A stretch of 7,232 nt of DNA from the NCBI GenBank assembly GCA_937910655.1, contig CALEMV010000074.1, forward strand, positions 1 to 7,232. Reading direction: 5' to 3'. Shown piece by piece: positions 1 to 6,974 of the stretch. The notes beneath the pieces are model-generated. The model had not been told where the DNA came from. It was given only the letters and a program-made list of their open reading frames with translations, and did not search any database. Position 1 is the first letter of the stretch; each line of letters begins with the position of its first letter. Source of the stretch: an uncultured Solobacterium sp. (GTDB lineage Bacteria > Bacillota_I > Bacilli_A > Erysipelotrichales > Erysipelotrichaceae). The translations under genes and the position numbers were made by a program.

Positions 1-1236
1 GTTACGCAATTGTTCTTCAGATACATAGCCTGGTACATATCCTAAGAATTCACCGGATGGACGAACAACATACGTTGTTGGATAACCACTTACCTTATAA
101 GTTCTCGTCATCTCTAAAGTTGTGTCATAAAGAATTGTAAAGTTATATCCCTTCTTCTTCATGTACTCCTCAACGTCAGAGATAGTACCCTCACCATTCA
201 GGCCAGGAGCCGCAATCATAAGTACTTGAACATCGTCCTTCATCTCATCATTAATCTTCTGTAAACTTCCAAATTCTTCGTTACAGTAATGACACCATGT
301 GCCAAAGAAGTTCATGACAATTGTCTTTCCCTTGTAATCGCTGAGATTATGAACATTACCTTCACCATCCACTAACGCGAAGTTATACTTTTCAATTGCA
401 GTTTGGGAAGAGGCATCTGAATTCTCTTTTGAAGATGTATCTTCCTTGTTTGAAGTGTCTTCTTTTGTAGAAGTATCTTCCTTTGATTTGGAATCATCAA
501 CTGTTGTTGTTTCAGCTGGTGCTGAGGAACCACTATTTTGGAGAGCATTCATTGTGCTGAAACCACGGAATAACATAAAGCATCCCATTGCCAAGACAAG
601 AACTCCACTTGCGATACCTGTATACTTCACAACATTCTTATTACGTTTGATTAGATTCAATATTTCTTCTGTAAAGAATCCAATGAGTAAGAAGATAACG
701 ATGAATCCTAATGCATAAGCCGCAATATATAGCCAACCAAGTCCGTTTGTAGCAGTAGATGCTAGTAAGATTGCTTGGGCCAATAATGGACCTACGCATG
801 GAGACCATGCAAAACTAAACACAAATCCCAACGCAAATGCTTTGAAGAAAGTCATCCCACCTTCTACACGCATTGTCTTTTGGTGTGTCTGATTCAAGAA
901 AGGAATATTGATAATGTGTAGATTTGCTAGACCAAGGATGACTAGTAATACACCACCTGCAATTTGAAACTGCAATGTGTATTGCTTGAATACTGCTGCT
1001 AATGCACTAGATCCAAGTCCTGCAATCACGAACACTGTCGAGATTCCTAAGACGAATCCAATTGTTAGAATCAGTGTTTTCATTCGATCATAACGTACCT
1101 GTCCATTCTCGTCTGTCATCATGGAACCATTTGTAAGGTAGCCAATGTATAACGGAACAAGTGGAAGAATACATGGTGAGAAGAATGATAATAACCCTTC
1201 TAAAAATAGACCGCCAAGAGTAATAATTTCTTTCAT
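1..1236 (-). CDS. ccdA: CcdA-type thiol transporter fused to a TlpA/ResA-like thioredoxin domain (3' end outside window)
   Basis: 412 codons are visible and no stop is reached, so the C-terminus lies beyond the left edge. Residues 1-228 are a CcdA/DsbD-beta membrane domain with about six hydrophobic segments (near 7-33, 54-80, 88-112, 130-162, 167-190, 203-225). It carries the paired redox cysteines C22 ([11 protein letters not shown]) and C147 (WSPCVGP). Residues 230-282 are a hydrophilic Ser/Thr/Lys/Asp/Glu linker with hexapeptide repeats. Residues 283-412 are a thioredoxin-like domain with active site WCHYC (C315, C318) and cis-Pro386 (GYPTTY). CcdA proteins pass electrons from cytoplasmic thioredoxin across the membrane, so the fused domain probably acts as an extracytoplasmic thiol reductant. 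Its client (cytochrome c maturation, MsrAB or another surface protein) cannot be told from here. ATG at 1236 lies 12 bases after the uppP stop with a weak GGCGG Shine-Dalgarno; the uppP stop is in the same frame, so no longer start is possible. Confidence 0.93.
   Translation of the reverse strand, partial: MKEIITLGGLFLEGLLSFFSPCILPLVPLYIGYLTNGSMMTDENGQVRYDRMKTLILTIGFVLGISTVFVIAGLGSSALAAVFKQYTLQFQIAGGVLLVILGLANLHIINIPFLNQTHQKTMRVEGGMTFFKAFALGFVFSFAWSPCVGPLLAQAILLASTATNGLGWLYIAAYALGFIVIFLLIGFFTEEILNLIKRNKNVVKYTGIASGVLVLAMGCFMLFRGFSTMNALQNSGSSAPAETTTVDDSKSKEDTSTKEDTSNKEDTSSKENSDASSQTAIEKYNFALVDGEGNVHNLSDYKGKTIVMNFFGTWCHYCNEEFGSLQKINDEMKDDVQVLMIAAPGLNGEGTISDVEEYMKKKGYNFTILYDTTLEMTRTYKVSGYPTTYVVRPSGEFLGYVPGYVSEEQLRN
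430..483 (-). repeat. Three imperfect 18-bp units encoding a hexapeptide linker repeat
   Basis: Within the CcdA-thioredoxin gene, residues 252-269 read [18 protein letters not shown], and a degenerate fourth unit (KENSDA) follows. At the DNA level these are three consecutive 18-base units with synonymous and near-synonymous differences. They lie in the linker between the last membrane helix and the thioredoxin domain. The composition is charged and unstructured, which suits a flexible extracytoplasmic tether. Unit number may vary between strains by slippage; that is inference. Confidence 0.75.
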
Positions 1237-1248
1237 AATACCGCCGTT

Positions 1249-2091
1249 CTATGCTATAAAGCGTGTAATGCAGAGAATCAGGACGATAATTCCGAGAATA
1301 ATACGATATACGCCAAATACCTTGAAGTCATTCTTACGAATGTAGTTCATTAAGGTACGAATCGCAATAATTGAAACGATAAAGGAAACCACTGTACCAA
1401 TGAGTAAAATCATGAGTGGCCAAAAGCCGAATGAGAAGTCTGCTTTGATAATCTTTAAAAGGCTTGCGCCAAACATTGCTGGAATTGCCATAAAGAATGA
1501 GAACTCTGCAGCTGTTGCACGATTAAATCCTAATAAAGTTGCACCAAAGATTGTACTACCAGAACGACTAGTTCCTGGAACCAAAGCCAAAATCTGGAAC
1601 ATACCAACACCGAAGGCTTTCTTAGGTGTGATTTGACTGACATGTTCAACTGTAAACTTCTTTTCTCTATTCTCCATCCATATAAACAAGATACCGTAGA
1701 GAATCAAAGTAATACCGATGATATATGGTGCACTCATCACATTGTCAATCCAATCATTCAGTAACATTCCTGCTACTAATGGAATGGATGCCACGATAAC
1801 CATTAGCCATGTGTGGTAGATATTCTTTTTCTTTGGCTCTGATACGTTTTTGCCAAGTGGGCATAAACGCTTCCAATACAAAAGCAGTACAGACAAAATA
1901 CTGCCGAACTGAATCACGACCTTGTATACATCCCAGAAGGCTTTGTTTTTTTCAGGATCGGTAAAGACATTCAAAGGCATAAACGTCTGTAATAAAATTA
2001 AATGACCTGTTGAACTGATAGGCAGAAACTCTGTCACACCCTGTACAATTCCAAAAATTACAGATTTAATAATATTTAAGATAATATCCAT
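1249..2091 (-). CDS. uppP: Undecaprenyl-diphosphatase (UppP/BacA)
   Basis: A 280-residue polytopic membrane protein, the normal length for the family. UppP dephosphorylates undecaprenyl diphosphate to the monophosphate, recycling the lipid carrier for peptidoglycan and other wall polymers; overexpression is known to give bacitracin resistance. Both signature regions are intact. The first, residues 17-31 (QGVTEFLPISSTGHL), contains E21, S27 and H30. The second, residues 172-180 (PGTSRSGST), contains the catalytic-site R176. About eight hydrophobic segments are visible. ATG at 2091 is preceded by AAGAAGG (2101-2107), which overlaps the TAA stop of malQ, so the two genes are likely translationally coupled. 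It sits between malQ and the CcdA-thioredoxin gene in what looks like one transcript. The functional link to glucan metabolism is not obvious. Confidence 0.97.
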   Translation of the reverse strand: MDIILNIIKSVIFGIVQGVTEFLPISSTGHLILLQTFMPLNVFTDPEKNKAFWDVYKVVIQFGSILSVLLLYWKRLCPLGKNVSEPKKKNIYHTWLMVIVASIPLVAGMLLNDWIDNVMSAPYIIGITLILYGILFIWMENREKKFTVEHVSQITPKKAFGVGMFQILALVPGTSRSGSTIFGATLLGFNRATAAEFSFFMAIPAMFGASLLKIIKADFSFGFWPLMILLIGTVVSFIVSIIAIRTLMNYIRKNDFKVFGVYRIILGIIVLILCITRFIA

Positions 2092-2105
2092 TTTTGTTAA
2101 CCTTC

Positions 2106-3569
2106 TTAGTCGTGATTGATACGATCAGCTCGTACTAAGTCTGACCTTATTTGTTTGATACGTTTCGCAAATGCGCGTAAATCTTTCATCCGCCACATCC
2201 AGTTTGGAGCACCTACGCTTCCAGGCATGTTTAAGCGTGCTTGGCTACCAGCATGGATCCAGTCTGACATCGGAATAATTACCATGTCCGCATTACTATC
2301 CAACGAATAGTCAATCACATCATCGACAAAGCTATGCTTGCGATATCCGTGTTTCCATAGGTATTGACGCATCTTTCTTCTTAAAGAAGCAGGTTGTTTG
2401 CAATACCAGGAATATGTCGTATCGTTGTCATGAGTCCCAGTATATACCAATAGATGAGTTTTATCTTCTTCCATGCCCTCAGGGTCAAATGTGAATTGCA
2501 CAATACGCATACCTCTAAACTTGTAGTGATCTCTTAATTCCAATACTTCTGGACGTAAATCTCCTAAATCTTCCGCAACGATAGTAAGGTTTGGATATTG
2601 TTTGAATAATGTATCAAACAACTCATATCCAGGTGCTTCAATCCACTCACCTTCAATCGCGGTTGGACAATCTGCTGGAATCTTCCAATATGTATCAAAG
2701 GCACGGAAGTGATCGACTCTAACAACGTCGAACATCTTTCCCATGTATGATAAACGTTCAATCCAGAATGTAAATTTATCTTTCTTCATAAACTTCCAGT
2801 CATAGATAGGATTGCCCCATCTTTGTCCTGTCGCTGAAAAGTAATCAGGTGGAACACCAGCGATAAATGTTGGTCTACCATCTTGATCTAACAAGAAGTT
2901 TTCACGGTGTGCCCAAACATCCGCAGAATCTAAACCTACGTAGAATGGGATATCACCCACCATTTGAATCCCTAAACTATTTGCATACTTCTTAAGAGCA
3001 TGCCATTGTTGGTACAACACAAACTGCAAGAACATCTGGTATGCAATTTCATCACCATACTTTGATAAGTCTAATGTCTGATTGATTGGATAATCTTTCT
3101 GGTCCTTATCCCACTCAATCCAAGGTCTTAAGTGATTCGCAACTTTAAAAGTCTTAAAGATTGCATACTCTTTTACCCAAGGCTTCTTGATAAAGGATTC
3201 ATATGCCTCGTCCTTTTCAAACTTCTGATAGGCAAGGCGCAAATACTTATCATGATACTGGCGAACTTTCTCATACTGAATTGCATCATCGTTACGATGA
3301 TAGGAAGGCACCTTCTCTAATAAACCTTGTTGCGCTAATACATCTAATGATATATAGAGCTCATCAACCGCATAAGATGAATACGGCTGATAAGGTGAAT
3401 TTCCATATCCTAAAGGGTTTAATGGCAACAACTGCCAGATGCCCAGACCCGACTGGTGCATCATCTTCACAAAATCATATGCTTCTTTTCCAAAAGTACC
3501 ACATCCGTGGCGGCCAGGCAGAGATGCGACTGGCATTAAAATTCCTGCTTTTCTCATATTACTATTCAT
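2106..3569 (-). CDS. malQ: 4-alpha-glucanotransferase (amylomaltase, GH77)
   Basis: 487 residues, the usual size for bacterial MalQ. The cytoplasmic enzyme transfers alpha-1,4-glucan segments between maltodextrins, releasing glucose and building chains long enough for phosphorylase. GH77 landmarks occur in order: the N-terminal LMPVASLPGRHGCGTFG region; VGDIPFYVGLDSADVWA (204-220); the 250s-loop motif PPDYFSATGQRWGNPIYDW (240-258); the nucleophile region VRVDHFRAFD with D286; the acid/base VAEDLG with E333; and GTHDND with the third catalytic Asp D381. The C-terminal ARLNMPGSVGAPNWMWR (444-460) is also typical. Start: ATG at 3569 has GGAG four bases upstream; the next Met (residue 5) has no suitably spaced site. 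It is divergent from glgP across 132 bases, and the two products act in the same maltodextrin/glycogen pathway. It appears to head the malQ-uppP-ccdA cluster. Confidence 0.98.
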   Translation of the reverse strand: MNSNMRKAGILMPVASLPGRHGCGTFGKEAYDFVKMMHQSGLGIWQLLPLNPLGYGNSPYQPYSSYAVDELYISLDVLAQQGLLEKVPSYHRNDDAIQYEKVRQYHDKYLRLAYQKFEKDEAYESFIKKPWVKEYAIFKTFKVANHLRPWIEWDKDQKDYPINQTLDLSKYGDEIAYQMFLQFVLYQQWHALKKYANSLGIQMVGDIPFYVGLDSADVWAHRENFLLDQDGRPTFIAGVPPDYFSATGQRWGNPIYDWKFMKKDKFTFWIERLSYMGKMFDVVRVDHFRAFDTYWKIPADCPTAIEGEWIEAPGYELFDTLFKQYPNLTIVAEDLGDLRPEVLELRDHYKFRGMRIVQFTFDPEGMEEDKTHLLVYTGTHDNDTTYSWYCKQPASLRRKMRQYLWKHGYRKHSFVDDVIDYSLDSNADMVIIPMSDWIHAGSQARLNMPGSVGAPNWMWRMKDLRAFAKRIKQIRSDLVRADRINHD

Positions 3570-3570
3570 T

Positions 3571-3585
3571 TAACTCCGCTTTCAA
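3571..3585 (-). promoter_or_regulatory. Candidate cre (CcpA) site upstream of malQ
   Basis: On the minus strand the 15-mer TTGAAAGCGGAGTTA matches the cre consensus WTGNAARCGNWWNCA except at two constrained positions. The left half TGAAAGCG is perfect and the right half is poor. It overlaps the malQ Shine-Dalgarno and lies at or just after the likely transcription start, where cre sites can block polymerase. CcpA control of glucan-use genes is common in Bacillota. The match could be partly chance because the Shine-Dalgarno itself is purine rich. Confidence 0.3.
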
Positions 3586-3590
3586 TTTAA

Positions 3591-3625
3591 ATATTAACCC
3601 ATGACGTAATATTTTTCCATGTCAA
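3591..3625 (-). promoter_or_regulatory. malQ: Weak malQ-cluster promoter region
   Basis: The minus strand has a perfect TTGACA (3620-3625) but no good -10 at 16-18 bases from it. The best correctly spaced pair is TGGAAA (3614-3619) and TAATAT (3591-3596) with a 17-base spacer, each matching 4 of 6. A promoter for malQ must lie in this short region or further upstream, but the exact hexamers are uncertain. Confidence 0.3.
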
Positions 3626-3642
3626 GTGAATAGAATTCACTT
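3624..3642. promoter_or_regulatory. Perfect inverted repeat, likely shared operator for malQ and glgP
   Basis: AAGTGAAT-AGA-ATTCACTT has perfect 8-base arms around a 3-base centre. It covers the likely -35 of glgP (3636-3641), and on the other strand its end overlaps the first two bases of the TTGACA facing malQ. That placement suits a repressor or activator site acting on both divergent units. I do not recognise the regulator family; it lacks the central CG typical of LacI-family operators. Confidence 0.5.
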
Positions 3643-3663
3643 TTTTCTCATTTATGGTATAGT
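3636..3663 (+). promoter_or_regulatory. glgP: Likely glgP promoter with extended -10
   Basis: The -10 hexamer TATAGT (3658-3663) matches the consensus 5 of 6 and is preceded by TG one base upstream (3655-3656), forming an extended -10. A partial -35, TTCACT (3636-3641, 4 of 6), lies 16 bases upstream inside the inverted repeat. The predicted transcript starts near 3670, giving a leader of about 30 bases. Confidence 0.6.
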
Positions 3664-3689
3664 TGTCTATGGTCTTAATTATTTTGATA

Positions 3690-3695
3690 AAGGAG
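3690..3695 (+). promoter_or_regulatory. glgP: Ribosome binding site that fixes the glgP start
   Basis: AAGGAG ends six bases before the ATG at 3702. An in-frame TTG at 3663 would add 13 residues, but it has no Shine-Dalgarno and overlaps the predicted -10 hexamer, so it cannot be the start. Confidence 0.85.
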
Positions 3696-3701
3696 ATACT
3701 C

Positions 3702-5960
3702 ATGACATTAGAGAAAAAACTTGAGTCAAGCTTGAAAAAGCAGATTAAAAATGCCACTGACAGAGAACTTTATGATGCGATTGTTGCTATCGTAAAGGAA
3801 GAACAAGATCATGTTAAGAAGATTACAGGTGAAAAGAAGTTGTACTACATCAGTGCAGAATTCCTCATTGGTAAACAGTTAGGTAAGAATTTAATTAACT
3901 TAGGTCTATACGATGAATTAGCAAAGTTATTATCTAAGAATGGCAAATCCATCCGCACAGTTGAAAGTTTTGAAAAGGAACCTTCACTTGGTAACGGCGG
4001 TCTAGGTCGTTTAGCTGCCTGCTTCTTAGATTCCATCGCTACTTTAAACTTACAGGGTGATGGTGTTGGTCTAAATTATCACCTTGGTTTATTCCGTCAG
4101 GAATTCAAGGACAGAAAGCAACACGAAATTCCAGATGAATGGTTATATGGTTCTACAGTATTACGTGATACTGATGTATCCTTCCCAGTTGAACTTGCTG
4201 GCAAGACATACTACTCACATATGTATGACTTAGATATCATCGGATATAAGACAAACAAGAATACATTACACTTATTCGATTTAGATACTGTTGATGAATG
4301 TATCGTTCACGATGGTACAAAGTTCGATAAGAAGAATATCGATAAGAACTTAACACTATTCCTCTATCCAGATGATAGTGATAAAGACGGTCAGTTATTA
4401 CGTATTTACCAACAGTACTTCATGGTAAGTAACGCTGCTCAATTAATTATCAAGGAAGAAAAAGAAAAGGGACACAGCCTCAATGATTTAGATAAGCACG
4501 TTTCTATTCAGATTAATGATACTCATCCTTCTATGGTAATTCCTGAATTAATTCGTTTATTGATGAATGAAGGTATTACATTCCGTAGAGCAGCAGATAT
4601 TGTCGCTAATACATGTGCATACACAAACCACACAATTCTTGCCGAAGCGCTAGAAAAGTGGCCTCTAGATTATCTACAGGAAGTTGTACCACAACTCGTT
4701 CCAATTATTGGTGGTTTAGACTATGCCGTAAATATTGCCTTCAAGGGTGATAAAGAATTAACAATCATCGATGATAGTCACCGTGTACACATGGCAAGAA
4801 TGGACATGCATTTCAGTAATTCTATCAATGGTGTAGCAGCACTTCATACAGAAATCTTAAAACACCAAGAATTGAAGCCATTCTATAACATTTACCACTC
4901 TAAGTTTAATAACAAGACAAACGGTATCACATTCCGTAGATGGATCATGCATTGCAACCCAGATCTTGCAAATTACATCGATACATTAATCGGTGATGCA
5001 TGGCGTAAGGATGCTAGTAAGTTAGAAGACTTATTAAAGTATATTAACGATACAGCAGTACTACAGAAGTTAGATGATATCAAGTACACAAATAAAGTAC
5101 GTCTTGCGGATATGATTAAGAAGGAAGAAGGAATTGAAATCAATCCAAGTTCTATCTTCGATATCCAAGTGAAACGTCTTCATGAGTACAAGCGTCAACA
5201 GATGAATGCATTGTGGGTAATCTATAAGTACCTACAGATTAAGGCAGGTCAAAAGCCAGCTCGTCCTATTACCGTAATCTTTGGTGCAAAAGCAGCACCT
5301 GCATACATCATGGCAAAAAATATCATTCACTTGATTATTTGCTTACAAGACTTAATTAAGAACGATCCAGAAGTTAGTCCATACCTCAAGGTTGTTATGT
5401 TACAAAACTATAACGTAACAAAGGCAGAAACAGTTATTCCTGCATGTGATATCTCAGAACAAATTTCTCTAGCTTCTAAGGAAGCTTCCGGTACAGGTAA
5501 CATGAAGTTCATGTTGAATGGTGCTATCACATTAGGTACAAATGACGGTGCTAACGTTGAAATCGGTGAATTAGTAGGTAAAGATAACATCTATACATTC
5601 GGACGTTCATCTGATGATGTAATCAAGCTCTATGAAACAAGTGGTTACCACGCAGCTGATTACTACAACAACAGCCAACTCATTCATGCATGTGTAGACT
5701 TCATCACAAGTCCAGAACTCATTAAGTTAGGCGACAAGCAGATGTTATCTGACTTACGTGATAACCTAATCAATAAAGACTGGTTTATGACATTGCTTGA
5801 CATTGAAGAATACTGCAGAGTGAAGGATCGTGTATTAGCTGATTACGAAGATCGTCTAGCATGGAAGAAGAAGTCATTAGTAAATATTGCTAAGAGTGGA
5901 TTCTTCTCAAGTGATCGTACAATCTTAGACTACAACCGCGATATCTGGCACTTAAAATAG
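3702..5960 (+). CDS. glgP: Glycogen/maltodextrin phosphorylase (GT35)
   Basis: 752 residues from the ATG at 3702. The cytoplasmic PLP-dependent enzyme releases glucose-1-phosphate from non-reducing ends of alpha-1,4-glucans. Visible landmarks, numbered from this start: [13 protein letters not shown] (96-108); [13 protein letters not shown] with the active-site His310; [11 protein letters not shown] (404-414); KRLHEYKRQ (491-499), whose R492 and K497 match the phosphate-contacting residues of muscle phosphorylase; and [10 protein letters not shown], with K602 as the PLP Schiff-base lysine. Phe411 replaces the Pro of the usual NGITPRRW motif; as I recall, streptococcal phosphorylases share this, so it is a lineage variant and not damage. 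There is no N-terminal extension like the regulatory one of animal enzymes. It is divergent from malQ and followed after 9 bases by a cyclophilin gene, probably on the same transcript. Confidence 0.98.
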   Translation: MTLEKKLESSLKKQIKNATDRELYDAIVAIVKEEQDHVKKITGEKKLYYISAEFLIGKQLGKNLINLGLYDELAKLLSKNGKSIRTVESFEKEPSLGNGGLGRLAACFLDSIATLNLQGDGVGLNYHLGLFRQEFKDRKQHEIPDEWLYGSTVLRDTDVSFPVELAGKTYYSHMYDLDIIGYKTNKNTLHLFDLDTVDECIVHDGTKFDKKNIDKNLTLFLYPDDSDKDGQLLRIYQQYFMVSNAAQLIIKEEKEKGHSLNDLDKHVSIQINDTHPSMVIPELIRLLMNEGITFRRAADIVANTCAYTNHTILAEALEKWPLDYLQEVVPQLVPIIGGLDYAVNIAFKGDKELTIIDDSHRVHMARMDMHFSNSINGVAALHTEILKHQELKPFYNIYHSKFNNKTNGITFRRWIMHCNPDLANYIDTLIGDAWRKDASKLEDLLKYINDTAVLQKLDDIKYTNKVRLADMIKKEEGIEINPSSIFDIQVKRLHEYKRQQMNALWVIYKYLQIKAGQKPARPITVIFGAKAAPAYIMAKNIIHLIICLQDLIKNDPEVSPYLKVVMLQNYNVTKAETVIPACDISEQISLASKEASGTGNMKFMLNGAITLGTNDGANVEIGELVGKDNIYTFGRSSDDVIKLYETSGYHAADYYNNSQLIHACVDFITSPELIKLGDKQMLSDLRDNLINKDWFMTLLDIEEYCRVKDRVLADYEDRLAWKKKSLVNIAKSGFFSSDRTILDYNRDIWHLK

Positions 5961-5964
5961 GAGG
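5959..5964 (+). promoter_or_regulatory. ppiB: Strong ribosome binding site overlapping the glgP stop
   Basis: AGGAGG begins inside the TAG stop of glgP and ends five bases before the cyclophilin ATG at 5970. This arrangement favours translational coupling of the isomerase gene to glgP. Confidence 0.8.
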
Positions 5965-5969
5965 TTACT

Positions 5970-6440
5970 ATGATCGTAATCGAAATGAATAACGGCAAAG
6001 TTATCAAGTTAGAACTTGATGAAACAGCTGCTCCAAAGACAGTTGCTAACTTCAACAAACTTGTTAGTGAAGGCTTCTACGATGGATTATCATTCCACCG
6101 TATCATCCCTGGATTTATGATTCAAGGTGGTGACCCAGTTGGAAATGGAACAGGTGGTTCCAAGGAAAACATCGTTGGTGAATTCGCTTCAAACGGATTT
6201 AACAATCCTATCAAGCACACTCGTGGTGTTATTTCCATGGCTCGTGCAATGGATCCTAACTCCGCAAGTTCACAGTTCTTCATCATGCATGCAGACGCTC
6301 CACATCTAGATGGAAACTACGCTGCATTTGGACATGTTGTAGAAGGTTTAGAAGTAGTTGATGAGATTGCAAATACACCAACAGACTTCCGTGATAAGCC
6401 AACAACCCCAGTAATTATCAAGCGTGTATACATTGCTTAA
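5970..6440 (+). CDS. ppiB: Cyclophilin-type peptidyl-prolyl cis-trans isomerase
   Basis: 156 residues forming a single cyclophilin domain with no signal peptide, so probably cytoplasmic. It accelerates cis-trans isomerisation of X-Pro bonds during folding. Active-site residues seen: FHRIIPGFMIQGG with R44, F49, M50 and Q52 (equivalent to human CypA R55, F60, M61, Q63), and SQFF with Q102 and F104 (Q111, F113). The position of CypA Trp121 is His112 here (PHLDGNYAAFG), and CypA His126 is Tyr117. Loss of the Trp usually lowers cyclosporin binding without abolishing isomerase activity. It follows glgP after 9 bases with a strong Shine-Dalgarno and ends at a terminator, so glgP-ppiB is likely one operon. 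The symbol follows general use for bacterial single-domain cyclophilins. Confidence 0.96.
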   Translation: MIVIEMNNGKVIKLELDETAAPKTVANFNKLVSEGFYDGLSFHRIIPGFMIQGGDPVGNGTGGSKENIVGEFASNGFNNPIKHTRGVISMARAMDPNSASSQFFIMHADAPHLDGNYAAFGHVVEGLEVVDEIANTPTDFRDKPTTPVIIKRVYIA

Positions 6441-6445
6441 TCATT

Positions 6446-6477
6446 AAAACCTGTGTCATAACAACACAGGTTTTTTT
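6446..6477 (+). terminator. Rho-independent terminator of the glgP-ppiB unit
   Basis: Eleven-base perfect arms AAAACCTGTGT (6446-6456) and ACACAGGTTTT (6464-6474) surround a 7-base loop, and the T run extends to 6477. It starts 6 bases after the cyclophilin stop. Confidence 0.93.
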
Positions 6478-6491
6478 ATACCTTCATGCAT

Positions 6492-6515
6492 AAAAAAAGA
6501 GCGGATATACCGCTC
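6492..6515 (-). terminator. Rho-independent terminator of hup
   Basis: Read on the minus strand, GAGCGG pairs with CCGCTC around a 5-base loop (arms at 6510-6515 and 6499-6504) and is followed by seven T (6492-6498). It begins just after the hup stop and stands back to back with the plus-strand terminator at 6446-6477. Confidence 0.92.
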
Positions 6516-6521
6516 ATAAAA

Positions 6522-6812
6522 TTACTTAACTAAGTCCTTTAAAGTCTTACTAGCCTTGAACTTTGGAGCCTTAGTAGCCTTGATCTTAATCTTTTCACCT
6601 GTAGCTGGGTTTAAACCAGTACGAGCCTTCTTCTTAACTACTGTAAACTTACCAAAGCCATTTAATGAAACTTCGCCACCCTTTTTAATTGTTGTAGCGA
6701 TTTCATCAAATACGTAATTAACTGCTTCTCCAGCAGCCTTCTTTGTTAAACCGTATTTTTCTGCTAAATCATCTGCTAATGTCTTTTTTGTAACGACTTT
6801 TACTGTTGCCAT
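6522..6812 (-). CDS. hup: HU family nucleoid DNA-binding protein
   Basis: 96 residues. HU dimers bind and bend DNA with little sequence specificity and organise the nucleoid. The helical dimerisation part is followed by GEVSLNGFGKF (46-56) and the DNA-binding beta arm with ARTGLNPATGEKIKIKA (63-79). N68 and the intercalating P69 sit at the arm tip, offset six residues from Bacillus HU. The C-terminus PKFKASKTLKDLVK is typical. Compared with the roughly 90-residue family norm there is a short N-terminal extension (MATVKVVTKK before TLADDLAEKYGL). ATG at 6812 has AAGGAGG (6821-6827) eight bases upstream and no in-frame Met downstream, so the extension is real. The gene is monocistronic, with its own promoter and terminator. 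Confidence 0.97.
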   Translation of the reverse strand: MATVKVVTKKTLADDLAEKYGLTKKAAGEAVNYVFDEIATTIKKGGEVSLNGFGKFTVVKKKARTGLNPATGEKIKIKATKAPKFKASKTLKDLVK

Positions 6813-6843
6813 GTTTATGGCCTCCTTTTATTTTGATAACTTA

Positions 6844-6871
6844 ATTTTAATTGATTTTTATGTATTTTCAA
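6844..6871 (-). promoter_or_regulatory. hup: Strong sigma-A type promoter of hup
   Basis: On the minus strand, TTGAAA (6866-6871, 5 of 6) and TAAAAT (6844-6849, 5 of 6) are separated by 16 bases. The predicted start near 6837 gives a leader of about 25 bases carrying the Shine-Dalgarno at 6821-6827. The surrounding sequence is very AT rich, as expected for a highly expressed gene. Confidence 0.7.
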
Positions 6872-6908
6872 CTAGTGAATCTTAAAAAAGTGCTTATTTA
6901 TGCATGTT

Positions 6909-6929
6909 TTTCGCATTTTTGATGCGAAA
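6909..6929. repeat. Inverted repeat upstream of hup
   Basis: TTTCGCAT and ATGCGAAA form perfect 8-base arms around a 5-base centre. It lies 37 bases upstream of the hup -35 and 15 bases beyond the terminator T run of the FMN-binding gene. Neither strand shows a clean T run directly after it, so a terminator is less likely than a protein-binding site or a hairpin of no clear role. Confidence 0.6.
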
Positions 6930-6943
6930 TTGTTTATTTTTAC

Positions 6944-6968
6944 AAAAAAAGAAGGCAAAATGCCCTCT
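6944..6968 (-). terminator. Rho-independent terminator of the FMN-binding protein gene
   Basis: On the minus strand AGAGGGCA pairs with TGCCTTCT (one G-T wobble) around a 3-base loop (arms 6961-6968 and 6950-6957), followed by seven T reaching 6944. It begins 6 bases after the gene's stop codon. Confidence 0.9.
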
Positions 6969-6974
6969 TTTCGC

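Noticed and set aside
446..718. Plus-strand open frame of 90 codons
   Set aside because: It is antisense to the CcdA-thioredoxin gene, and its low-complexity Ser/Val start only mirrors the linker repeats on the other strand.
3203..3604. Plus-strand open frame of 133 codons
   Set aside because: It is antisense to the conserved MalQ coding region and shows no recognisable domain or good ribosome binding site.
3597..3625. Minus-strand TTGACA taken as the malQ -35 with normal spacing
   Set aside because: The hexamer at 17 bases is ATGGGT, a poor -10; the TTGACA may be chance or part of the operator, so it is only reported as a weak promoter region.
3624..3647. Inverted repeat followed by a T run on the plus strand, resembling a terminator
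   Set aside because: There is no plus-strand gene upstream to terminate, the stem is AT rich with only two G-C pairs, and it sits directly in the glgP promoter.
3663..3701. Longer glgP reading frame from TTG at 3663
   Set aside because: It lacks a Shine-Dalgarno and overlaps the predicted -10 box; AAGGAG is correctly placed for ATG 3702.
4929..4950. Phe for Pro in the phosphorylase NGITPRRW motif as a damaging change
   Set aside because: The rest of the enzyme is intact, and I recall the same Phe in streptococcal phosphorylases, so it looks like a lineage variant.
6884..6910. Weak stem between AAAAAGTGC and GCATGTTTTT upstream of hup
   Set aside because: It has several mismatches and an 8-base loop; nothing beyond the AT-rich background supports it.
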